Origin: Symsagittifera roscoffensis
Taxonomy: Eukaryota; Xenacoelomorpha; Acoela; Convolutidae
Direction: 5' to 3'
Length of the DNA stretch: 64,000 nucleotides
Assembly (NCBI RefSeq): GCF_963678635.1
Contig: NC_087069.1
Span: 49,307,892 to 49,371,891 of the forward strand
Part shown: in pieces, positions 32,676 to 42,300 of the stretch
Layout of the letters: every line of letters starts with the position of its first letter
Numbering within the stretch: position 1 is the stretch's first letter
The notes under the pieces: model-generated
Databases searched by the model: none
Seen by the model: only the letters and a program-made list of their open reading frames with translations
Told to the model about the DNA's origin: nothing
Position numbers and translations under genes: made by a program

Positions 32676-34193
32676 TTAGTCGTCGGGGAAGAAACCGTGG
32701 GGGAAGATGTCGTGGATGAGATCTGAAGTTGTTAGTAATTTAGCTAAGATGCGGATGATATTTTTAGTTTGAAGCAGTGGCCAAAGCAATTGAAGTGCTT
32801 TAATGGTGGTTAGTTCTTCAGTGCCAACTGCAAACTCATAAGGTGTGTTTTGGATTAGATTATATAATTTGTGATTGAATTTAGTGTTGTGGATGAATTC
32901 TAAAATGGGGATTTTTATAGGTTGAACAAATTCGTGTGGGAGAAGAAAGGGTCGGGATTCTTCTGCGTTGAAGGTCTTGGTGATGGGACAAAAAATATAC
33001 ATTTGGGTTATGGGATCATAATTTCGAAGAATACCATGAAGGTTAGTATCTTTAATGCAATATGTGAAGTTAAGAAAGAATGGTGAGGTGTATTTGGAAT
33101 TGATGAATTGAAAACGGTGGTGTGGTTGTCTGGAGGGGGTGTGTAGGTCGAAGTGATTTTGGATAAAACGATAATATGTATATGTGTGAGTTTGTTTAGT
33201 GCGCAACATAATATCGTGTGAGCAGTGCAAATCTCTTTCATGTGGTGCAAGGAAATGAAAGGTTAGTGAAAATATTTGGAAGCGTTCTTTAAAACTTTCG
33301 TAAGCTTGTGTGTCTGTTAGTGCTTCTGAAATGATGTGGTCAAATTTGCGGTCAAAGATATTGAGTGTAAATACATATGGTGTTTTAATGAAAAATTTTT
33401 CTGTGATTTGTGGGTTAGCGAAGCGATCGTCGTCTAAGAATTGATCTTGGTTAGTTCTGATGATGTTATGATCGTAATATTCTAGCGTATATTCGTTAGC
33501 TCGGGGTGCAGTGTATGTTTTTAGTGATTTTTTATATCCGATGTAAGTAAATTGTCTAGGTGTTAGTGGTGTAGTGAGTCGATATAGCATGTCCTTATTT
33601 CGTTCTATATCGATGTGAGTGTTAGATAAAGGTAAGCAAAGGGGATTAGTAAAATGATAATATGAGGTCCAAGGAAGGGTAGGCATTAAAACGTGTTCGT
33701 CTACAAAGTTACGTGTCTCGTTAGTGTCGTGAGGGGTGTTTAAGGTGTATTGTGGAAATGAGGGTAAGGTGATAGCTAAAAATTCTTTTGTATTAGTGTG
33801 ATTTGGGTGATTTATATATTCACGGGCTGTTCCTGGTTTTGCTGGGAAAGGATGGTTGGGGAACTTTCTTTTAAAAGTGCGGTAAGCTCTATTAGTGCTG
33901 AGTGAAGATTCAGTAGATGTGGATGATGGTGCTAATGATTCGGTATAAATTGAAGAGGGTGTAGGGGTAGGGGGGTTGGATGAATCTATTGTGGATGAAA
34001 TTTGGTTTATGGTGGGGGTATCAAGGTGGTAGGGTTGTTGTTGTAATGTAATAAAATTATCTAGTTCTGGGGAGATTTGGGGGGTATCTGGAGAATTGGA
34101 TGATCGGTCTGAATGATGTGAAGAATAGGTTGGAGTGACTTGGGAAGCATAAGAGGGTGTAGAATTGGTGGGGACGGGGTTATTTGGTAGCAT
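32676..34193 (-). CDS. ORF Z: 505-residue accessory protein, unknown
   Basis: An intact ORF downstream of Env. The first ~130 residues are S/T/P-rich and disordered. The remainder looks globular, rich in aromatic residues and histidines (PWTSYYHFTNPLCLP, FDRKFDHIISEALT, HFLAPHERDLHCSHD, LLPHEFVQPIKIPILEF). No signal peptide or membrane segment is evident. It overlaps the W ORF by 133 bases in another frame. I do not recognise any domain. Its position after env resembles accessory genes of complex retroviruses, which act on transcription, export or host defence, but that is only analogy. It has no internal stops, unlike Env and Pol. Confidence 0.7.
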   Translation of the reverse strand: MLPNNPVPTNSTPSYASQVTPTYSSHHSDRSSNSPDTPQISPELDNFITLQQQPYHLDTPTINQISSTIDSSNPPTPTPSSIYTESLAPSSTSTESSLSTNRAYRTFKRKFPNHPFPAKPGTAREYINHPNHTNTKEFLAITLPSFPQYTLNTPHDTNETRNFVDEHVLMPTLPWTSYYHFTNPLCLPLSNTHIDIERNKDMLYRLTTPLTPRQFTYIGYKKSLKTYTAPRANEYTLEYYDHNIIRTNQDQFLDDDRFANPQITEKFFIKTPYVFTLNIFDRKFDHIISEALTDTQAYESFKERFQIFSLTFHFLAPHERDLHCSHDIMLRTKQTHTYTYYRFIQNHFDLHTPSRQPHHRFQFINSKYTSPFFLNFTYCIKDTNLHGILRNYDPITQMYIFCPITKTFNAEESRPFLLPHEFVQPIKIPILEFIHNTKFNHKLYNLIQNTPYEFAVGTEELTTIKALQLLWPLLQTKNIIRILAKLLTTSDLIHDIFPHGFFPDD

Positions 34194-34483
34194 TGGTTGA
34201 AAAGGGGGTGGGAAAAAATTGAGGGGTTGGTGTGAAAATTATTGGATGGAGATGGTTCAGAGTCGGCAAATTCATCGGGGGTTTCAATATTCGGGTTATT
34301 GAGTTGTGATGTGCAATATAAAACTGAGATGTGTGAATTAGTAACGGAATTCATGCCTGATGTTACATTACTGGTTGGGAAATCGGGTGGCGGGAAAGCA
34401 AAAAGTGGTATTATTGTAATTGGAGTAGTGAGGTTGGTTGGGTGGGAATTTGAACGGTGTAGGGATCCAAGTTGTCGGCTCAT
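34061..34483 (-). CDS. ORF W: 140-residue Pro/Ser/Ile-rich ORF, unknown
   Basis: Its ATG overlaps the Env stop as ATGA (34480-34483), so reinitiation after Env is possible. The product is rich in P, S, I and N with no recognised motif. It could be an independent accessory protein, or an N-terminal extension joined to ORF Z by frameshift since the two overlap by 133 bases. The composition (similar S/T/P bias in both frames) leaves open that part of it is a shadow of Z. Confidence 0.45.
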   Translation of the reverse strand: MSRQLGSLHRSNSHPTNLTTPITIIPLFAFPPPDFPTSNVTSGMNSVTNSHISVLYCTSQLNNPNIETPDEFADSEPSPSNNFHTNPSIFSHPLFNQCYQITPSPPILHPLMLPKSLQPILHIIQTDHPILQIPPKSPQN

Positions 34484-37098
34484 CGTGGGCTAAAAAAATT
34501 ATTATTTTGAGACTGAAAAGCGGTGGTATGGGGTTGTTCTATAATTTGTTCATAAGTTTTTTCATCTTGTGAGTGGCGTGTCATTATATGTTGGATGGGA
34601 CTTTGTGATATGGTTGGTCTAAAATTTGGATTATGTGTTATTGCTAAGTTTCGAAAATTACGTGGGACTAGGGATAATGGATGGTTATGTGGTAGGGGTG
34701 GTAACTGTGGTGCTGTTGGCGTTGTGTCTACATTGTTATGTTCTTCGTCGTATGTGTTCTGTCTTGTTGCTATTTTTGTGTTGTATTCTTTTATTTGTGC
34801 ATCTAAAAGAATTTTGTTTATTGATGTAGAAAAAATTCCAAAAAATCCTGCAAATAGTATGCGTGCTACACTTGCTTGTCTATTGACTTGTGTGTGTATA
34901 GCACATGTGTTATAGATTCCTTTTAAGAGTGAAAAAAGAAATCCAATAAAGTTAAACATTGCGTATAAAATAGTCAGTTTTTCTAAGATGTAGTAGGGCC
35001 ATCCTAGAAAATCAAGAATTTCATTCTTGAGGGTAACAAAGCTAAAAATATTGTTAGGTGATATATCTTGGGGACGGTAGTTTTCACCGTTTAGATATAT
35101 ATAATCTTTAATGTCTTTAAAATATCCGCTATAGTCTTGCGTATAGATGTCTGCAAATCCTGCGGTTTCGGCAAGTTTGCGTAAGTTTTGGTCAATTTAT
35201 TGTCTTTGTATTGTGTCCATTTGTAATAATAATTCTTGGAATTGTTGTGTTCTAATGTGATGTTGAATATCTGATTTTGAGTATATTCCTATTGATTGTA
35301 AGTCTATATTTGGGTTTCGAGCGATAGCGCGAATGCTTTCTGGTGAAAATTTTTTGAGTGATTGCATTAATGTGGGATATGGGGTGAGAAGGTAATATTT
35401 ATCTTCATCAGGGTTTAGTTGTACTACATTGTGGCTATTTTCTGATCCACATGGGACTGCGGTATCCCAGAAATAGGTTCTTCTTGAAAGTGTGTCAACG
35501 AAATATACTTTGTTCTTATAAAAGATAGGGATTCTTTTATAGCATCGTTTGTCTTCAAAAACGTATAGTGGTGATACTTTTTTGGTACAAGTATAAAACC
35601 ATAAAATGTTTCCTTCATAGTCTAAAAAATTTGATCTATTTCCTGATAGTAAATATCCTGCGTAGGGTATTTTTAATACTGCTAGTGCAAGTGATTGTAA
35701 TATTTGTGTTCTTTCTAATTCGCATAGTTGGTGTAGTGTTTCTAATTCAGAGAGTGACATTTCTTGAAAAATTCGGCTAATCGTGTAGTCTAGTTTCATA
35801 TCTAAGTGAATATCATAGTGGATATTACCGAAATATGTACTATTCATTAGTGATAGTTCTTGTAAACGTGTGCTTTGATCGTCTTGGGGCTTTAAATGTC
35901 CACCAGGTTGACCTGTATTTTTTTGAAAATGAACTGGTATGTATGATGTTCCTTCATTTGGAGGATGACTTGTGGCGTATGGGTCGACTTTTGTTTTTCC
36001 AGTGGTCATGTCGAATCCTTTTTCGTATTCAACTAGTATTTCGGAGTATTGTGTTTTGTGAAGTGGGTTTCTGTATTTACATGCAAGTTCTGTTTCTTGA
36101 TATATTTGAAAACGTGTTAATTTATTTTCTATATTATGAATTTTTCTAAAATTAGAACTTATTTTTCGTAATGGATTTACTTGTTCATATGGTATTGATT
36201 GTATAAAATATTTTTCGTGAAATTTTATCATACGAGCGTGTATTTTTGCTACTTGAAATGTTGTACATGTGTCTTCGGGGAACCAAACAATTGTTGCTTG
36301 TGTTCTTGTTGTAGGGTCACAATAGCCTTGGTCGTTTTTACAAGGTAATCTAATTCCTTGATAGATCATTGTGTTGTCTGATAAATCTCGTGTGAGTTGA
36401 ATTTTTTCGAGTTGTATTTTCCAATCGAAAAACATTATTTCTTGGTATCCTTTATTTTTTGTGTCTGCTTTGCAGTTTGATGGGTTATTTATACCAATGT
36501 GTGGTATCCAGTGTTTATCGTGCATGTCATAGGTTAATCGTCCGTGTGCGCCGTTATATGGGTATTTTTCATCTAATTTTATATGTCCTTGATATCTTTC
36601 AAGTTCTGCTTGATGTACAGAATCTGAAAAAACTTGGAAATATACTAACTTTCTATCTGTGTTTTTATTTTTTGTGATGTTTAGTCGGAGTAACTCGTTT
36701 TTACAATCTTCGGGATTGAGATGTAAAAGTCGTTCTATATTACTCTGGTAGAATGATTCATGGTCAAGTCGGTTTTTATTTCCGTTTGAGACTTGTGAAC
36801 AATGTACTTTCTTTTCAGAAAATGTTGCTGTGAATTTATATCATATAACTGTAGTTGCTCGGGCTTTTGAATAGAGTGTCGCTATTACATTTGTTGTTTC
36901 TATGGCTTGTGGTTCTGTTTCGCATTGTGATACTTGATTTATTGCATATTTGTGTAGTGTTTTTTGTTCGTTTTCTTCACAATCGTAATGTGTTACTAAT
37001 AAATCTTGTGGTCCTGTGCGGGGGGAAGGGTTTATGTTTTGATTTGAGGTTATTAGAAAAAGGAGTTGGAGAAAAATTAAAATTTTTAGAATATACAT
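34480..37098 (-). pseudogene. Env-like glycoprotein with two in-frame stops
   Basis: One frame of 872 codons starts with a signal peptide (MYILKILIFLQLLFLITS). A cysteine-containing ectodomain follows. A hydrophobic C-terminal region (from codon ~714: FNFIGFLFSLLKGI and later ILFAGFFGIFS) is followed by a ~100-residue tail. It is broken by TGA at codon 86 (36841-36843) and TAA at codon 634 (35197-35199); no frameshift. In the middle, YLLSGNRSNFLDYEG, WFYTC, and CYKRIPI with a following FVD...R form a pattern that I associate with chuvirus-type glycoproteins of negative-strand RNA viruses; this is recall, not a search result. Its start overlaps the end of Y. In a live element it would be a membrane-bound surface protein for cell entry; as written only the first 85 codons are translatable without readthrough. 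Confidence 0.7.
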
Positions 37099-37631
37099 GT
37101 GTATGACAATCCTGAGTATGGGTTATAAAATGTGATGTAACCAATTGTCTTTTTGGTATATCTGTCGTATTTGTATATTACTTCAGTTGTTATAAATGGT
37201 GGTGGTAGGGATTGAGCTGTTATATTTGGTGGATTTAATGGATAGGGATGTTGAGTAATGTTGTTTAATTTAACCGTGATTTCAAATTTTAATTGTAGAC
37301 TATTCTGTTGGAGTATTTGGATGTTATGAGCACGAATGTCTTCGTGATTGTCTTGTCTATATTGTAGCCAATTGTGGAGTCGGTTACTTTCTAGGTGTTG
37401 TCCAAATAATGGTGGAGGTGCTGTGAATGTATTCTAGTCTAGTCTTAAAGGAATATTTGTTGATGATTGTTCTCGATATCTAGCGTCGAGGTTATTTGGG
37501 AAATTTAAGTTAAAAGGTGGTGGTGAAATCTGGCTTATTGATGGTGTTGATGGTAGTGATAATGTTTCTGGTAGTGATGAGGATGTTGTTGTATCCGTAG
37601 AAATATCTTGACTAAATTTATTCAGGATCAT
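37086..37631 (-). pseudogene. ORF Y: 181-codon ORF with one in-frame stop
   Basis: The frame starts MILNKFSQDISTDTTTSS at 37631, overlapping the end of X by 14 bases, and ends SYTCIF-stop at 37086, overlapping the Env start. It is interrupted by TAG at 37434-37436. The second half (FEITVKLNN, PPNITAQSLPPPFITTEVIY) looks like beta strands. No recognised domain, signal or membrane segment. Position between pol and env is unusual for Ty3/gypsy elements. Confidence 0.5.
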
Positions 37632-38418
37632 TGACTAAATTTAGATCACCTTGTGTAAATGAATGTGTTGTCCAATATGGTAGTCGTGATGCCTGGTTTG
37701 GGGGGTTAAAGGGATTTTCACGTATTTGTTCAGATGTTGGTGTTGAACCTAAGTAATCTGATGGTAGGCTTGAGGTGCTACGTTGTGAAAGAAGCGTAGG
37801 GGTTTCTGGTAATATACCAATGGGGTTTTCTGGAGTGTTTTGTGATGGGGATTGAGGTATATCAAAATGAACTCGGGGAGTTTGAAAATTTCTGTTTCGT
37901 CGAGGATGTATAATTTGTCTATTTATTTCGACTGTATTTTGGTTTTGACTAGGATTTCATATTCTACTTAATTCTTGTGGTAGTGTTGGGTATAAGTTAT
38001 ATGTTGGTTCGCTTAGAGGTGCTTGTCGTTGAACTGGTTCTAGTGGTTCTGATAAGCGAGCGTGTCGTTCTTCAAAGGTATATGGGTTATCTTGAAAGGA
38101 AATTCGTGTAGATGTTTGAGGATTTTGGGTAGTTAAAGGTGTTGTTGGGTTATCTTGGGATGATGTCGGTGAAGACTGACTATGTGACTGTTGGGTAGCA
38201 ATTTTTGATAGCTTTTTTGGTCTATTCTTTTAGTGAAAAGGTTTATGTTTATTATAGTATTCTTCTAAAAAAAGAATTAGGAGAATTGTTGCTAGGGCGA
38301 ATGTGATGATTGCTTTTTTGATACATTTGCATATTGTCAAGATGAGGGATGAGAGAAATGTTATAAAAATTACAAAAAGTAAAAAAATATCGTTTCTACT
38401 AAAAATGGTTCGTATCAT
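37618..38418 (-). pseudogene. ORF X: membrane-anchored N-terminus with disordered tail, two in-frame stops
   Basis: The frame opens with MIRTIFSRNDIFLLFVIFIT and a second hydrophobic helix (IITFALATILLILFL), giving a two-segment membrane N-terminus. A basic, Q/S/P-rich tail follows. In-frame TAA (38230-38232) and TGA (37957-37959) interrupt an otherwise open frame of 266 codons with consistent composition across both stops. The last codons overlap the Y start. Function unknown; a small membrane protein upstream of env invites comparison with accessory proteins of retroviruses or viroporins, without evidence. Confidence 0.5.
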
Positions 38419-39323
38419 TTAGATAAGTTTTTGTGAATCGTACCTGTGGATATAGTCAATAGCTTTTGAAAGTTGGAGGTATAGTTCAAATAGGGAATAG
38501 AAAATTAAAAAAAATAATTCAAAAAATGATTAAGATTATTACAAAAGATTCAAAGATATCAAAAAGAAATATTATAAAAGTTTTAAGTATCGTAAAAAAT
38601 TGTTTGAGGTTTGTGATAATTATAGTGACTGATTGAGAGAAGAGCATTTACGAAATGACTTCTTGATCGAATATTTTTTGTTGTTTGGGGCAATTTTCAA
38701 GTGTGGTCGGATTATTTATTGGTTTTTTGACAAGTGGGTTGAGTTTTGTGAAAAATTGTTGGGGGCAATTTTTATGGTGATCGGGAGGTCTTCTTTGTCT
38801 TTATTTTCATTTGTCAAATGATCTGGGGTATTTTTGAGATTTTTATACTTTAGGCTAATTAAAATGGTCGTTCTTTTACTTTAGGCTAATTTAACATATT
38901 TTGTTTGGGGGATATTTGAGGTCTGAGTTGGGGAAATATTGTTGATCTTTGGTTTATTAGATAAGGGAGGGTTATGATATTATGGTGATATTTATTTTAG
39001 TTGTCAAGTTGGAGTGGTTTGCTTATTTTTGACCTGGAGGTCGTAAAGTTATAGTTATAGATATGCCTGGAGTTTAATATTTTTCGTCTAGTTGGTTTGT
39101 GTTAGAGTTATAGAAGGTGACGGATTGGATGAATCCTATTGGCTATTTTTGAACTAGAATCGCTGCGTGTTTGTCAGCATGTTATTTTGAAAAATGAAAG
39201 TGTAAAATGTTTCAGAGGTGCAAAGATTATTAAATGTAGAATTAAAGTTGTTTTTGAAATTCAACTTTCTTTAATATTTTAGATTGTGGGATGAATAATT
39301 TATAATTTTTACGTGGTTGATTT
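38419..39323 (-). other. Pol-to-X intergenic part of the giant element
   Basis: About 0.9 kb without a sense ORF. A short direct repeat CTTTAGGCTAATT occurs at about 38849 and 38879 (plus strand). A splice acceptor for subgenomic mRNA would be expected somewhere here, but I cannot identify one with confidence. Confidence 0.4.
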
Positions 39324-42300
39324 CTAAGTCGTGAAGACTCTATGTTCTGATTTGTCGATTTGTTCTTGGGGTATTATTTGTTCTGTCATTTTTCTATTTT
39401 TTCTTTCTTTTTGAGATGTATTTTGATCTAGATTTTTTGTATTGTTTTTTGTGGTGGTTGATTTTGTTATTTGGTTTTTGAGGTGAAAATCTTTTTGTTC
39501 CTTTGTTGTATTTTCCGTATGTGGGTCATTTTGAATAACTTGTAAACCTGTAAAAGAATATAATTGAGTTAGTTCGCGGAGTGCGTATTCTTTTGGATAA
39601 TAAGGTAATAGGTTATTTCGGTGTTGAACGATTTCTTTTTTGTCTGGGTCGGTGATTTTATATGTGACATCAGTGGGTTTTGCAATTATTTGGTATGGTC
39701 CTTTACGAAGGGGTTGTAATTTTTTTGAAATTCCTTTTTGAGTATTAAAATTGGGTATTAAAACAAATGTTCCAATTTTTAAATCGGAGGCTGGTGTAAA
39801 GCGTGAATTTATTTGTTCATTAATGTTTTGCCTTTGTAACAACTTTTTTGTTACTTTTTGGTAAATTTCATTGTGTTTTTTATCTCTGTTTAAAATCCAT
39901 TCGGTGTGTGTACCGGAGGCTAATTTAAGAATTTGTGGGTGATGAAAATGATCTTCATCGTGTGTATGTAAAGGTAGGTTATAACAGATTGAGTCTTTAT
40001 TTGGTTGACAATAACCTTGTGCGTTTTTATGAGAGTTTGCTTTAAACATTATTGGTTTGCATGGCTTTTGGTTAAAAACCATTTCATATGGTGACATTCC
40101 TAGAGTTGTCGTAATTTGTGAATTATATGCTAAGGGAAATAATTTTACATCTGCTGACCATTCGGTGTATCTTGTATCATTTCCATTGATGATACATCTG
40201 AGATATTCTTGTAATGAACGGTTCATACCTTCGACTAAGCCGTTTGTCCAAGGTGCGTGAGATGTACGTGGTTTGTGTTTGATGTTATATAGATGACATA
40301 GTGTGATGATTTCATTATTTATGAATTCTGTACCGTTGTCTGTAACTAAAATTTCTGGTAGTCCGAATTTGGCTATCCAGTGTTCATAGAGTGTTGTGTA
40401 AGCGTAATAAGCGTTACAATGTGGTACTGGGTTAAGTGCTAAATAATGTGTAAACGCGTCAACGATTACCATAATGTAGGAGTTTCCTTCGGATGAGGGT
40501 GAAATTGGTCCTTTTGTATCAAAGGAGATACGGTGGTTAAAGTACAAACTTTGTCCTTTAAAGTCTTGTTTTTGTGCTATTTGTTTTTGATTTGGATAAG
40601 GTTTATTTAGTTGACATACTATACAATCATTGCATAGTACTTTTATCCAAATTGGTGCATTTGGGAAATAAAAGTTTTGTATGAAATTTGAATATGTTTT
40701 CTCTGATCCAGAGTGTCCTTTAATATTTTGTGTATGTGAAATATTAAAAGCTATGAGAATCATACTTAGAGGGAGACAGGGAACTGTAGATTCATTTAAT
40801 TTGTATTCTAGAAGGTCTGTGTTTTCGTTGATTGTTGTATTATTGAATTTTCGAAAATATCGGAGGAGTGTTTTATTTCCTAAAATAGTTGTATCTGCCT
40901 TGACGGGTTTAGTTTTATATTTGTGCCATGATTTTAGTTGTCTAATTACTGGGTCAAGATTTTGGTATTGTTTCAATGTTAAAATTGTAATTGTTTTTGT
41001 TGGGGGGAGAAAAATGTTTTCTATTTCTAATTTAGATAAAGGAATTGTATCAAGTGGGTCATGAAGGTCAAATATTTGATTTATTGTGTATTTTGAATCG
41101 TTTGTTTGTGGTCCTGATAAATTTATTTTATCAGTTAGGTTTTCTTTTTCAATTGGTGGAAAAAGGTCTTTTTTATGCGAGTGTTGTTTTACTCTTTTTT
41201 GTTGGGTGTTATTTTTTATCCATTGTGAATATGGGATTGGTTTAAAAGTTGATGTTCCAAGTAGGTCAACTTCATAGTGATTATTTTGACAATCTAAATA
41301 AAGTGGGAAGTGTTGTAGATTGTTTATCTGTGATTGTTCAACGTCAGTTTTTACTGCATATTTGCATTCTAGTCGGGGTGATGATTCGTTTTTTGCAAGG
41401 TAGAATTTTATATTTTTGGGTATTTCAACTGTGGTTTTACGTGTAAGTAATTTCGGTGGCGTATTTCGACTTAATGTGTCTGGTAATGCAAGATTCTTTC
41501 CTGCTGTCCAAACTATATGTAAGTTTGGGAATTTCATTAGAATTAGTTGAAATCTATAAACTCGGTGATTTGGATTAGATTTTTATGTAAAGAGAAAAAT
41601 GATTGGTTTGTGATCTGTGAATAGAACTGTTGGATGTTTTGATCCAAGTATCAGAAATTCATATTCTGTAAGTGTATAGATTATGGCTGTACATTCTCTC
41701 ATTAGGGTTGAGAGTCTTAGCTCTGCTTGAGTGAATAATCGAGAGTTTGCTGATATAAGGTTCATTTTGTTTGTACCATTATGTGATTGTAATAACGCTG
41801 CGCCGATGCCAAAGTTCGAAGCATCGCACATTGCATAAAATGGTTGATTTGAATCTGGAATTGTGTTTGAAATTTGTTCAGTTAGAAGTTTTTTAATTTC
41901 TTCAAATCGTGCTTGATGTTCTGTGTTCCATTCAAAATTATTTTGTTGTCTAAGTATATTATAAAATGGTCTTAGGTATAATTGCATTTTATAGACATAT
42001 TTACTTAAAAAATTCAACATTCCAAGGAATTCTTGGATTTTCTTTTTGTTTGTTGGTGGTTGGAGTTTTTGAATAGCATCAATGCGTGATTTTAATGGGG
42101 TGATTGTTTTTCTTTCTATATTATGTCCTAAGAATTTTACTCTTGTCAAAAAGAAGTTTGATTTATCGGGGGCGGCCTTCAGATTTTCGATCTGAAGTAT
42201 TTGGTGATATTGTTCTAAAACATTGAACATTTCTTCTTTAGTCTATGATTGCATAAAAACATCGTCTAAATAGGTGATTGCGTTTTTCTTGAGTTTTAGT

